In this document: in pieces, positions 7,132 through 14,836 of the stretch | Layout: every line of letters begins with the position of its first letter | How positions within the stretch are numbered: position 1 is the first letter of the stretch | DNA from: Lentisphaeria bacterium UBA1776 | GTDB taxonomy: Bacteria > Verrucomicrobiota > Lentisphaeria > Victivallales > Victivallaceae | NCBI GenBank assembly: GCA_002314605.1 | Contig: DCGO01000087.1 | Span: 1 to 25,481 of the forward strand | Direction: 5' to 3' | DNA: 25,481 bases | Made by a program: the position numbers and the translations under genes | The notes under the pieces: model-generated | Seen by the model: only the letters and a program-made list of their open reading frames with translations | What the model was told of the DNA's origin: nothing | Databases searched by the model: none

Positions 7132-8583
7132 ATGTTTGAATCTTTGAGTGACAAACTTCATGATGTTTTCCGGAAACTGCGCGGAGAAAGCGTGCTTTCC
7201 GAAGCGAATATCGCCGATGCCATGCGGGAGATCCGGATCGCGCTTCTGGAGGCGGATGTCAATCTGAATGTCGCGGCGGATTTTATCGAAAAGGTCAAAG
7301 CCGACTGCACCGGACAGGAGGTTTTGAAAAGTGTCACCCCCGGACAGCAGGTGGTCAAGATCGTGCACGACCGTCTGGTGGAACTTCTGGGCGGGGGCGC
7401 TTCCGAACTCAAGTTTGAGCACAAACCAGCCGTTATCATGCTGGTAGGGCTTCACGGCAGCGGCAAGACCACCACGGCGGGAAAACTGGCCCGGCTGCTC
7501 ACCAGAGAGTATCAGAAAAAAGTGCTGCTGGTGGCCGGCGACGTGTACCGTCCCGCCGCCATTGACCAGTTGGAGATCCTCGGACGGGAACTGAACATTC
7601 CCGTTCATGTGGAGCGGACCAGCATCAATGTCCCCGCCATTGCCGCCAATGCGGTCAGGGGCGCGGCGGACAGCGGAACCGATGTGGTCATCATTGATAC
7701 TGCCGGACGGCTGCAGATCGATGAGACCATGGTTCAGGAACTGGTCCGGCTGCGCCAGGCGGTCCAGCCGGACGAAATCCTGCTTGTGGCGGATGCCGCG
7801 CTGGGGCAGGAAGCCGTTTCTGTGGCGGAACACTTCAACAGGGCGCTGGACCTGACCGGGTTCATTCTGACCAAACTGGACGGCGATGCCCGCGGTGGTG
7901 CGGCGCTCTCCATCCGGCAGGTTACCAACTGCCCGGTCAAGTTCGTGGGTATCGGCGAAAAACTGGATGCATTGGAAGTCTTTCACCCGGACCGCATGGC
8001 CGGCCGGATCCTGGGGATGGGCGATGTGGTCTCTCTGGTGGAAAAGGCCGCACAGGCCATTGATGAGAAAGAGGCCAGGGATCTGCAGGAAAAGATCCGG
8101 AAGGCCCAGTTCGACTACAATGATTTTCTGAAGCAGATGCGCCAGCTTTCCAAGCTCGGCGGTATGGAATCGGTCCTGAAGTTTCTTCCCGGCGGACGGC
8201 AGATCGCCGATGCCATGTCGGGGGTGGATCCCCGGCACTTTGTCCGGCTGGAGGCGGTGATCCTTTCCATGACGCCGGAAGAGCGGGCCAAGCCGGAACT
8301 CATGAATTTTTCCCGCAAGAAGCGTATCGCGTCCGGGAGCGGCGTCCCGATGGATATGGTCAATTCTCTGGTCAAACAGTTTGAGACCATGCGGAAGATG
8401 ATGAAGCATAACGGTCTCCTCGGAAGGATGATGTCCGGGGGGCTCTCCGACAGTACGCCGCACACTTCTTTCGGGTCCTGGCTGAGCTCCCCGGCTCCCC
8501 TGTCCCGTAAAGAACAGGAAAAGAAGAAGCGCAAAGCCAAACAGCAGAAACGCGACCGCCAGAAACAGCGGCGGAAAAAATAA
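7132..8583 (+). CDS. ffh: Signal recognition particle protein Ffh (SRP54)
   Basis: This 483-residue GTPase binds signal sequences of nascent membrane and secreted proteins together with 4.5S RNA and docks on FtsY. The N domain occupies about 1-90. The G domain shows the P-loop GLHGSGKTTTAGKLA (about 106-120), GDVYRPAA (136-143), DTAGR (189-193), TKLDGDARGG (247-256) and GIGEKLDALEVF (273-284). The M domain carries the RNA-binding motif SRKKRIASGSG (394-404) and a methionine-rich stretch (MVNSLVKQFETMRKMMKH). The C-terminus is a long lysine/arginine tail, longer than in E. coli Ffh. A promoter precedes it. The next gene follows after 20 bp, so ffh probably leads the operon containing mlaEFD. 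Confidence 0.98.
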   Translation: MFESLSDKLHDVFRKLRGESVLSEANIADAMREIRIALLEADVNLNVAADFIEKVKADCTGQEVLKSVTPGQQVVKIVHDRLVELLGGGASELKFEHKPAVIMLVGLHGSGKTTTAGKLARLLTREYQKKVLLVAGDVYRPAAIDQLEILGRELNIPVHVERTSINVPAIAANAVRGAADSGTDVVIIDTAGRLQIDETMVQELVRLRQAVQPDEILLVADAALGQEAVSVAEHFNRALDLTGFILTKLDGDARGGAALSIRQVTNCPVKFVGIGEKLDALEVFHPDRMAGRILGMGDVVSLVEKAAQAIDEKEARDLQEKIRKAQFDYNDFLKQMRQLSKLGGMESVLKFLPGGRQIADAMSGVDPRHFVRLEAVILSMTPEERAKPELMNFSRKKRIASGSGVPMDMVNSLVKQFETMRKMMKHNGLLGRMMSGGLSDSTPHTSFGSWLSSPAPLSRKEQEKKKRKAKQQKRDRQKQRRKK

Positions 8584-8603
8584 ATTTACAGGGGGAGGGT
8601 TTT

Positions 8604-9404
8604 ATGTTCACAATCCTGATCGCAGTTGCCGCCGGATGCGGCATTGCGCTGGTCACGTCCAGGGATTTGGGACCGGTATGGGGAGCAGTGTGCGGTATCG
8701 GCGCGGTGCTGGTCGTTCAGCTTCTGATCGGTCTTGTGGTCCGCCGCAAGGTCAACCGGATCAACAGCAGTATGCAGCAGGTGATGCTGGAGACACAGAA
8801 CAAATTGAACCGCCGGGTGCAGATGTTTCAGCAGCGTCCCGGGGGCAATGTGAAGGCGATGCAGCAGCTGCTTGAAAAAGAACAGTTTGCAGCGATCCGG
8901 AAGGCGCTGGAGATCTCTTGTGAGGCGGACCGTTACGCCCTGTGGAGCCCGCTCCTGAAAAAACAGTTCAGCACGGTACGGATGATGCTGCATTTTCAGC
9001 TGAAGGAATTTGACCGGGTGGATGCTCTGATGCCCCGCTGCATGTTTCTGGATGCCCGTTCCGTGGCGGTGAAACTGGCCCGGATGTATATGAAGAAAGA
9101 CCCGAAACTGGATGATTTTTACAGGAAGAAAGGAGCAAAATTCAAGGGCGAGGATCTGGCTCTCGTGGCCAGTGCCTATGCGTGGATGCTGGTGCATCAG
9201 GAGCGCTCCGATGAGGCTCTGAAGGTTCTGGTGAATGCCAAGAAGAATACGGACCACCCGGTGGTGCTCAAGAACTGGGAACTTCTGGCCAACGGCAAAT
9301 CCCGCAATTACTCCAATGCCGGTTTGGGAGATGCCTGGTATGCGCTGTATCTGGAAGCGCCGAAGGTCCGTCAGGAGCGTGTCCGTCAGGGGCGTCCTTT
9401 CTAA
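8604..9404 (+). CDS. Two-TM membrane-anchored helical-repeat protein, unknown
   Basis: I do not recognise a named family. The 266-residue product has two N-terminal hydrophobic segments (about 3-18 and 25-46), then a basic stretch (VVRRKVNRIN) that suggests the C-terminal part faces the cytoplasm. Residues from about 50 to 230 are strongly helical and look like degenerate TPR/HEAT-type repeats ('FAAIRKALEI', 'YAWMLVHQERSDEALKVLVNAKK'). The last residues contain a short duplication (VRQERVRQGR). A GGGGGAGGG ribosome-binding site precedes the ATG. It lies 20 bp after ffh and 9 bp before mlaE, so it could be an accessory factor of lipid transport or membrane-protein handling; this rests on position alone. 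Confidence 0.8.
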   Translation: MFTILIAVAAGCGIALVTSRDLGPVWGAVCGIGAVLVVQLLIGLVVRRKVNRINSSMQQVMLETQNKLNRRVQMFQQRPGGNVKAMQQLLEKEQFAAIRKALEISCEADRYALWSPLLKKQFSTVRMMLHFQLKEFDRVDALMPRCMFLDARSVAVKLARMYMKKDPKLDDFYRKKGAKFKGEDLALVASAYAWMLVHQERSDEALKVLVNAKKNTDHPVVLKNWELLANGKSRNYSNAGLGDAWYALYLEAPKVRQERVRQGRPF

Positions 9405-9413
9405 CGGGGATCT

Positions 9414-10202
9414 ATGATGAAGCTTGAGTCAGATATTCTCCGTTCCGTTTGGGGGGCGGTGTACAGGATGGTGGACCTGATCGGCGGGATTTTCCGGGAG
9501 ACTGTCTGCGTGCTGCGGCATCCGCAGCTTCTGCGGATGAAGGATGTCCGCTACTATCTTGACCTTTGCGGAAGGGGATCGCTGCCGATCGTGCTTCTGA
9601 TCTGTTTTCTCATGGGAATGATCCTTGCTCTGCAGGCGGCGCTGCAGATGCGGAAATTCGGTACCGAGATCTTTGTGGCGGATCTGGTGGGATTTTCCAT
9701 CGTAAAAGAGTTGGGGCCGCTGATGGTGGCCATGATCGCCACCGGACGGGCCGGGTCGGCGTTTGCCGCTGAGATCGGGACCATGAAGGTGGATGAGGAA
9801 GTAAGCGCGCTTGCCACAATGGGGGTGAATCCGGTCCGTTTTCTGGTGGTCCCGAAAATTGCGGCCATGCTGCTGGCCATGCCGCTTCTGACCGTATTCG
9901 GCGATGTGGCCGGACTGGCGGGAGGGCTGTTTATCGGTGTATCCTGGCTGGAAATTCCGGCATCGGCCTACTGGACTCGAACCATTACGGTGCTGTCACC
10001 CATGACCATGCTGCTGGGAATTTCCAAAAGTCTGGTTTTTTCCGTGCTGGTGACCTTTGCCGGCTGCTGGCGGGGGTTTGAAGCCAGTCCGGATGCACAG
10101 GGGGTGGGGCGCGGTGCCACGGGAGCCGTGGTGGTATCCATCCTGCTTGTGGTGGTGGGGGATATGATGCTGACAATGTTTTTTGCGATATTCGGTTTTT
10201 AA
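9414..10202 (+). CDS. mlaE: MlaE-family lipid ABC transporter permease
   Basis: This 262-residue inner-membrane permease belongs to the MlaE/YrbE family, which moves phospholipids between inner membrane and periplasm with MlaF (ATPase) and MlaD (MCE). Family signatures are clear: 'VLLICFLMGMILALQAALQ', 'GFSIVKELGPLMVAMIATGRAGSAFAAEIGTMKV' in pieces from about 95 to 128, then 'EVSALATMGVNPVRFLVVPK'. Five to six hydrophobic segments are seen. Two consecutive ATG codons (9414 and 9417) are both possible starts; GGGG upstream favours neither strongly. mlaF follows after 18 bp. The order E-F-D differs from the F-E-D order of E. coli. Confidence 0.93.
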   Translation: MMKLESDILRSVWGAVYRMVDLIGGIFRETVCVLRHPQLLRMKDVRYYLDLCGRGSLPIVLLICFLMGMILALQAALQMRKFGTEIFVADLVGFSIVKELGPLMVAMIATGRAGSAFAAEIGTMKVDEEVSALATMGVNPVRFLVVPKIAAMLLAMPLLTVFGDVAGLAGGLFIGVSWLEIPASAYWTRTITVLSPMTMLLGISKSLVFSVLVTFAGCWRGFEASPDAQGVGRGATGAVVVSILLVVVGDMMLTMFFAIFGF

Positions 10203-10220
10203 AAAGGGGAAATGTAAGAG

Positions 10221-10976
10221 ATGAGCGATGCAATCATCGATGTTCATGATCTGACGATTGGTTACGATCAGAGAATCATTATGCAGAACCTGAATTTTAC
10301 GGTCAAAAAAGGGGAAGCGTTCTGTATTATGGGCGGATCCGGATGCGGCAAAAGTACTCTGCTCAAGCATTTGATCGGACTTTTTCCTCCGATGAAAGGG
10401 GATATCCTGCTTTTCGGAGAAAGCATCGTTACGGCGGATGAGGATGCCAAACGGAATCTCATGCGGCGTTTCGGCGTGACCTATCAGGGCGGTGCGCTCT
10501 TCGGGTCCATGTCGGTGGCGGAAAATGTGATGCTTCCGCTGGCGGAATATACCGGTCTCTCGGAAGCAGAACAGCGGGAGGTTGCCGAGGAAAAACTCAA
10601 GCAGGTGGATCTGGCCGGATTCGGGGATTATATGCCGTCGGAACTTTCCGGCGGCATGAAGAAGCGGGCCGGTCTGGCCCGGGCATTGGCGCTGGATCCC
10701 CAGCTTCTGTTTTTTGATGAACCGTCGGCAGGGCTGGACCCCATCACTTCGGCGGAACTGGACCGGTTGATTCTGCGGCTGCGGGACCAGTTCGGTTCGA
10801 CGATCGTCGTGGTGACCCACGAACTGGACAGTGTGTTCACGATTGCGGAGCATGTGATCATGCTGGACAAAAAAGCCAGGACGATTGTGGCGGAAGGCTC
10901 TCCCATGGAATTGCGGGATCACTCGGAAAACGACTGGGTCCGGCAGTTTCTCTCCCGTGACGGTCTGAAACACTGA
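10221..10976 (+). CDS. mlaF: MlaF-family ABC transporter ATPase
   Basis: This 251-residue cytoplasmic ATPase energises the Mla lipid transporter. It shows Walker A GGSGCGKST (38-46), the Mla-type Q-loop region 'YQGGALFGSMSVAENV' (about 88-103), the ABC signature LSGGM (142-146), Walker B LLFFDEPSAGLD (162-173) and the switch histidine His200 in VTHEL. Length matches MlaF (about 270). It lies between mlaE and mlaD with gaps of 18 and 12 bp, consistent with one operon. No MlaB (STAS), MlaC or MlaA gene is in this window. Confidence 0.95.
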   Translation: MSDAIIDVHDLTIGYDQRIIMQNLNFTVKKGEAFCIMGGSGCGKSTLLKHLIGLFPPMKGDILLFGESIVTADEDAKRNLMRRFGVTYQGGALFGSMSVAENVMLPLAEYTGLSEAEQREVAEEKLKQVDLAGFGDYMPSELSGGMKKRAGLARALALDPQLLFFDEPSAGLDPITSAELDRLILRLRDQFGSTIVVVTHELDSVFTIAEHVIMLDKKARTIVAEGSPMELRDHSENDWVRQFLSRDGLKH

Positions 10977-10988
10977 TGAGGTTTTTTT

Positions 10989-11957
10989 ATGGCTAAAATT
11001 TCCAATTTCCAGCTCGGAACATTCGTGATCGCCGCCATGGCGCTGCTGGTCGTCATGCTGTATTATCTGGGAATGTCTGATCTTTTTGTTCAGAAGGCGC
11101 AGTTCACGACATTTTTTACCGAATCGGTTCAAGGCCTTTCCGAGGGGGCCCAGGTCAAGTACAAGGGGGCCCAGATCGGCAGTGTGGAACGGATCATCAT
11201 TCACGCCCAGCGGCGGACTATTCAGGTGGATATGAGTGTGGAGCTGAAGCGGTTCCGGACAACGAACGCCAGTCATCTTTTCAGAGGCGAGCAGGAGTTT
11301 TACTCATTTCTGGAAAAAGAGGTGCATTCCGGTCTCCGGTGCCGTCTGGAATATGCGGGGATCACGGGGCTCCGCTATGTTGACCTGGACTATTTCGGTT
11401 CCAAAAACGAAAATCCGGCTCCCCCGGGATTTGCGGTGGACGGGTTCATGATGCCCAGCGTGCCTTCGGTATTCCGGGATATTGCCAAGTCGCTGAATAC
11501 CTCACTGGAGCGGATCTCCAAGGTCCGGTTCGAGGAGATTTCGGATAATCTGGTCCGCAACCTGAATGACCTCAACCAGATCCTGACCTCCGATGAGATC
11601 CAGAAAACATTGGCGCATCTGCGGAGCATGGCGGTCCGCATGGACGGTTCCGCTGCGGCGGTTTCCGGCGTACTGACTGCGGACCGCATGCGGAGTCTTG
11701 TGGAACGGGTGGAGGCTGCCCTGGTGGATATCCAGAAACTGGCGTCTGTATTGAGGAGAGATGTGGAGAAGTGCGATATTGCCGGGACCTCCGCCAGCAT
11801 CCGCAGGTCTGCGGATACTTTCACCGGGATCCTGAACGAGCACCGGGCGGATATGCGTGCCATTGCGGAATCGCTGGTCCGAACCATGGATATGTTCCGT
11901 GAACTGGCGGATAATCTCAATCAGGATCCGGCTTCGCTGATCCGCGGACGGCAGTAA
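10989..11957 (+). CDS. mlaD: MlaD-like MCE-domain protein
   Basis: This 322-residue protein has one N-terminal membrane anchor (about 11-28) followed by an MCE domain at about 36-137, recognised by 'FFTESVQGLSEGAQVKYKGAQIGSVERI'. The remainder (about 165-315) is a helical, coiled-coil-like tail ('FEEISDNLVRNLNDLNQIL', 'SLVRTMDMFRELADNLN'), longer than in E. coli MlaD (about 183 aa total). MCE proteins form hexameric rings that carry lipid in the periplasm; a long helical tail could extend that ring into a tunnel, as described for PqiB-type MCE proteins. That last step is inference. The gene ends just before the ribosome-binding site of the SGNH esterase. Confidence 0.9.
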   Translation: MAKISNFQLGTFVIAAMALLVVMLYYLGMSDLFVQKAQFTTFFTESVQGLSEGAQVKYKGAQIGSVERIIIHAQRRTIQVDMSVELKRFRTTNASHLFRGEQEFYSFLEKEVHSGLRCRLEYAGITGLRYVDLDYFGSKNENPAPPGFAVDGFMMPSVPSVFRDIAKSLNTSLERISKVRFEEISDNLVRNLNDLNQILTSDEIQKTLAHLRSMAVRMDGSAAAVSGVLTADRMRSLVERVEAALVDIQKLASVLRRDVEKCDIAGTSASIRRSADTFTGILNEHRADMRAIAESLVRTMDMFRELADNLNQDPASLIRGRQ

Positions 11958-11971
11958 TCAGGAGGCAGGTT

Positions 11972-13039
11972 TTGGATATTACGAGGATTGATTCCGCTTT
12001 CAAGTCCGTTTCCGTGGAAGACCACGAAGTGGTATTTGCCGATGTGCTGAAAGCACCGTTCCGGTTGTCCGGATTTCCGTGGCGCAAGCCGGACGGGCCG
12101 CTGTACCGTCTGCCGGACCATTTTACGGAAGAAAATTCCAGTCCTGGGCTCTGTTCGCTGAAAAAACATACGTCCGGGGGGCAGCTGGCTTTCCGGACGG
12201 ACTCGAAATACATTGCCCTGCGGGCGGATGTGAGCGAGGCGGCCTGCGACATGAATCACATGCCCCGGACCGGAAGCAGCGGGTTCGATCTTTTTGAACA
12301 CCGTTCCTGCGGGGATTTCTACGTCGGGGCCTGCCGGCCGGTACCGGAGTGTCTGAAGGGCAAATTCTTTGAAGCCATGCTCCTGTACAATGCCGGACCG
12401 GGCATGCACAGTTACCGTCTGAATCTTCCTCTGTACGGAAGTGTAAGCAATTTTGCACTCGGGTTTGCTCCAGGGGCGAAGATCGAACCGCCGGAACCTT
12501 TTGCACTGCCCGACCCTGTGCTGTTCTACGGGAGCAGCATCACACAGGGGGGATGTGCCAGCCGTCCCGGGAACAACTACTGTACCATGCTCTGCAGAAA
12601 ACTCAATCTTGAGCAGATCAACCTGGGATTTTCCGGCAACGCCAAGGGGGAAGCCATTGTGGCGGAAGCCATTGCCGGACTGAGGCTGTCGCTTCTGGTC
12701 TATGACTATGATCACAATGCTCCCAATCCGGAACATCTGGCCCGAACCCATGAGCCCTTTTTCCGGATCATCCGTAATGCCCGCCCGGAACTGCCGGTCC
12801 TGATGATGACCCGGGGCGACAAGCCTGACCCACGGTGTACCGCCATTGTCCGGGCCACATACGAGCATGCTCTGGCCGCCGGGGACCGCAAAGTCCGGTT
12901 CATTGACGGCAGGGAATTTTTTGCTTGCCTGGAGGACCCCAATATGGGCACCGTGGATGGCTGTCACCCGACAGATCTCGGATTTTACTGCATGTATCAG
13001 CGAATCCTGCCGGTGATGCGGGAGATCCTTGGACTATAA
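11972..13039 (+). CDS. GxDLY-domain SGNH/GDSL esterase
   Basis: This 355-residue predicted esterase begins with TTG at 11972. AGGAGG lies just upstream at 11960-11965 and the next in-frame Met is about 90 residues in, so the TTG start is well supported. Residues about 20-175 form a beta-rich domain containing 'GSSGFDLFE', the GxDLY-like motif that often precedes SGNH hydrolases. The SGNH core follows: block I FYGSSITQGG (nucleophile Ser189), block II NLGFSGNA (about 217-224), a variant block III YDYDHNAP and block V DGCHPTDLG (Asp329/His332). No signal peptide is seen, so it is probably cytoplasmic. The family is often thought to deacetylate carbohydrates, but the substrate is unknown. It ends the mla operon. 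Confidence 0.9.
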   Translation: MDITRIDSAFKSVSVEDHEVVFADVLKAPFRLSGFPWRKPDGPLYRLPDHFTEENSSPGLCSLKKHTSGGQLAFRTDSKYIALRADVSEAACDMNHMPRTGSSGFDLFEHRSCGDFYVGACRPVPECLKGKFFEAMLLYNAGPGMHSYRLNLPLYGSVSNFALGFAPGAKIEPPEPFALPDPVLFYGSSITQGGCASRPGNNYCTMLCRKLNLEQINLGFSGNAKGEAIVAEAIAGLRLSLLVYDYDHNAPNPEHLARTHEPFFRIIRNARPELPVLMMTRGDKPDPRCTAIVRATYEHALAAGDRKVRFIDGREFFACLEDPNMGTVDGCHPTDLGFYCMYQRILPVMREILGL

Positions 13040-13079
13040 AAAAGAAAACTGCTGCAGAACGTTCCGGTCCGGCAGCAGT
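13037..13079 (-). terminator. Rho-independent terminator for cstA
   Basis: ACTGCTGC (13048-13055) and GCAGCAGT (13072-13079) form a perfect 8-bp stem with a 16-nt loop. Read on the minus strand it is followed by TTTTCTTTTTT, a good U tract, placing it about 30 bp after the cstA stop. On the plus strand there is no U tract after the stem, so it is a poor terminator for the SGNH gene. Confidence 0.8.
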
Positions 13080-13110
13080 CTCCTCTGCATCTTTTCCGCA
13101 GCGGGAAGTT

Positions 13111-14568
13111 TTATTTTTCCTGATGGCGTTTGCCGATGATCCACAGGGCGAGACCCGCTGCCGCCGCTGCGACGATGCCGATTGCTGTGGCGGTGGTAAG
13201 GGGCAGTCCGAACCCGTAAGGCCCGTGATGCTCCGGAGAGACCCAGAAGATGTAGGTGGTGACAATATAGGTCATGAACATCCCGGGGATGAGTGTGATC
13301 CGGCACGCTTTTTTCTGACGGATCAGCCAGATCGACATGGCGTTCAGGGTACAGGCCGCCAGAACCTGATTGCCCCATGCAAAATAGTTCCAGAGGTAGC
13401 CGAAGGATTTGGCGTCTTTATTGGACCACCAGAGAAGGACTGTCACAATGGCGATCAGCGGCAGGGAAAGGACGATCCGGTTTCGTATGGGCCGCTGTTC
13501 TATATGGAATATTTCCGCGCAGGAGAGCCGCAGACTCCGCAGCGCCGTATCCCCGGAGGTAATGGCCAGAATGATGACGGCGAGGATGGTGATACTGCCC
13601 ACGTAGTTTCCGAGGAAGTATTTGGTGATTTCCGCCAGAACTGAGTTCGGATTGGTGTTGAAAAGGGCCGGGAAATGATTGTAGATCACATATCCTGCAG
13701 CGGCCCAGATCATGGCGATCACGCCTTCCACGACCATCATGCCGTAAAATGCCGGCCGGGCCTGGTGTTCCGAGGCCATGGTCCGGGCGATGATGGGGGA
13801 CTGGGTGGCGTGGAACCCTGACAGAATGCCGCAGGCAATGGTGACGAAGAGGCACGGCAGGATCGGATTGTCCCGGTTGAACCCGTTGATGAGTTCGTGA
13901 AATTCCTTCGATTCGATGAACATATCCGGATCATGGAACGAGTATTGGAACAGGATCGACAGCAGGATTGCAAATGTCCCGGCAAGCAGCATCAGACCGA
14001 ACAGGGGATAGAGTTTGCCGATGATCTTGTCCACCGGAAAGATGGTGGCGACAATGTAGTAGAGGAAGATCCCTGCCACAAAGAACCAGAATCCGCCGCG
14101 GCTTCCGGAAACAAGATTATTGCAGAGCGCCGCCGGAACATTGATGAACACGGCCACCACCAGCAGGAGCAGAGCGCACATGAAGACGGAGAATCCGAGA
14201 TAAAAGGTTTTTCCCATGTTCATGCGGATCAGTGCCGGCAGGTTTGCTCCGCCGTTTCGCAGCGATGCCATGCCGGCAATGAAATCATGGACGGCACCGC
14301 CGATGATGTTGCCGACGGGGATGAGGAGAAAGACGATGCTGCCGAATTTGATCCCGAGGACTACGCCCACCACCGGGCCGATCCCGGCGATATTCAGAAG
14401 CTGGATCAGCATGTTTTTCCAGTGGGGCAGAATGATAAAATCCACTCCGTCGTGTTTGACGGTTGCCGGAGTCGGCCGATCCGTCGGCGCCAGAATTTTC
14501 TCCACAAATTTCCCATACCAGCGATATCCTGCCGCCAGCAGGAGGATCCCAATCAGAAACATCAGCAT
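13111..14568 (-). CDS. cstA: CstA-family carbon-starvation transporter (short form)
   Basis: This 485-residue inner-membrane protein belongs to the CstA family, members of which import peptides or pyruvate. It shows the family blocks 'LLNIAGIGPVVGVVLGIKFG' (about 57-76), 'GNIIGGAVHDFIAGMASLRN' (about 85-104) and a histidine-containing 'GFHATQSPIIARTM', and about 12 hydrophobic segments. It is shorter than E. coli CstA (701 aa) and fits the short subgroup. AAGGAA lies about 8 bp before the ATG at 14568; a second ATG two codons later is possible. The gene stands alone on the minus strand, with its own promoter (14616-14643) and terminator (13037-13079). Substrate is uncertain. Confidence 0.92.
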   Translation of the reverse strand: MLMFLIGILLLAAGYRWYGKFVEKILAPTDRPTPATVKHDGVDFIILPHWKNMLIQLLNIAGIGPVVGVVLGIKFGSIVFLLIPVGNIIGGAVHDFIAGMASLRNGGANLPALIRMNMGKTFYLGFSVFMCALLLLVVAVFINVPAALCNNLVSGSRGGFWFFVAGIFLYYIVATIFPVDKIIGKLYPLFGLMLLAGTFAILLSILFQYSFHDPDMFIESKEFHELINGFNRDNPILPCLFVTIACGILSGFHATQSPIIARTMASEHQARPAFYGMMVVEGVIAMIWAAAGYVIYNHFPALFNTNPNSVLAEITKYFLGNYVGSITILAVIILAITSGDTALRSLRLSCAEIFHIEQRPIRNRIVLSLPLIAIVTVLLWWSNKDAKSFGYLWNYFAWGNQVLAACTLNAMSIWLIRQKKACRITLIPGMFMTYIVTTYIFWVSPEHHGPYGFGLPLTTATAIGIVAAAAAGLALWIIGKRHQEK

Positions 14569-14615
14569 CTTCGTTTTTCCTTAAATAAAAAGCTCCAGAA
14601 AATATCAATCCGGAT

Positions 14616-14643
14616 AATATACACTGACTTGCACATTTTTCAA
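14616..14643 (-). promoter_or_regulatory. Predicted sigma-70-type promoter for cstA
   Basis: On the minus strand TTGAAA (14643-14638) and TATATT (14621-14616) are separated by 16 bp, about 48 bp before the cstA start. It faces away from the promoter at 14726-14753. The 268-bp intergenic region 14569-14836 therefore holds divergent promoters; I see no clear operator or riboswitch in it. Confidence 0.6.
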
Positions 14644-14725
14644 TTGTTTTCATGACGGGACGCCAGTGGAATGGTTCAGCACTCTTCCGGAAACCCGCAC
14701 TGCGGGACTCCCGGCAGTTCATGCC

Positions 14726-14753
14726 TTGCTTTTCCCGGTTAAGATGGTATATT
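14726..14753 (+). promoter_or_regulatory. Predicted sigma-70-type promoter for larB-fusion operon
   Basis: TTGCTT (14726-14731) and TATATT (14748-14753) are spaced by 16 bp, about 84 bp upstream of the start codon at 14837. It is the only promoter I see for the gene run to 22570. Confidence 0.55.
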
Positions 14754-14764
14754 AAAAAACGTGT

Positions 14765-14780
14765 ACGGAATCCGTTCCGT
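14765..14780 (+). promoter_or_regulatory. Short inverted repeat in 5' leader
   Basis: ACGGAA (14765-14770), TCCG, TTCCGT (14775-14780) is a perfect 6-bp inverted repeat with a 4-nt loop, just downstream of the predicted -10 box. It could be an operator half-site pair or a leader hairpin. No function can be assigned. Confidence 0.3.
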
Positions 14781-14836
14781 GAGATACTGACGGGCGCTCC
14801 GGTTTTCCGGGCGGATGATGGGGTGATGGGTAAACA

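Noticed and set aside
13048..13079. Terminator for the plus-strand mla operon
   Set aside because: The hairpin has no T tract on the plus side; its T tract lies on the minus strand, so I assign it to cstA.
14569..14836. Riboswitch or small RNA in the divergent intergenic region
   Set aside because: I see only short hairpins (14765-14780 and a CCGG-TTTT-CCGG near 14801-14812) and no conserved riboswitch core.
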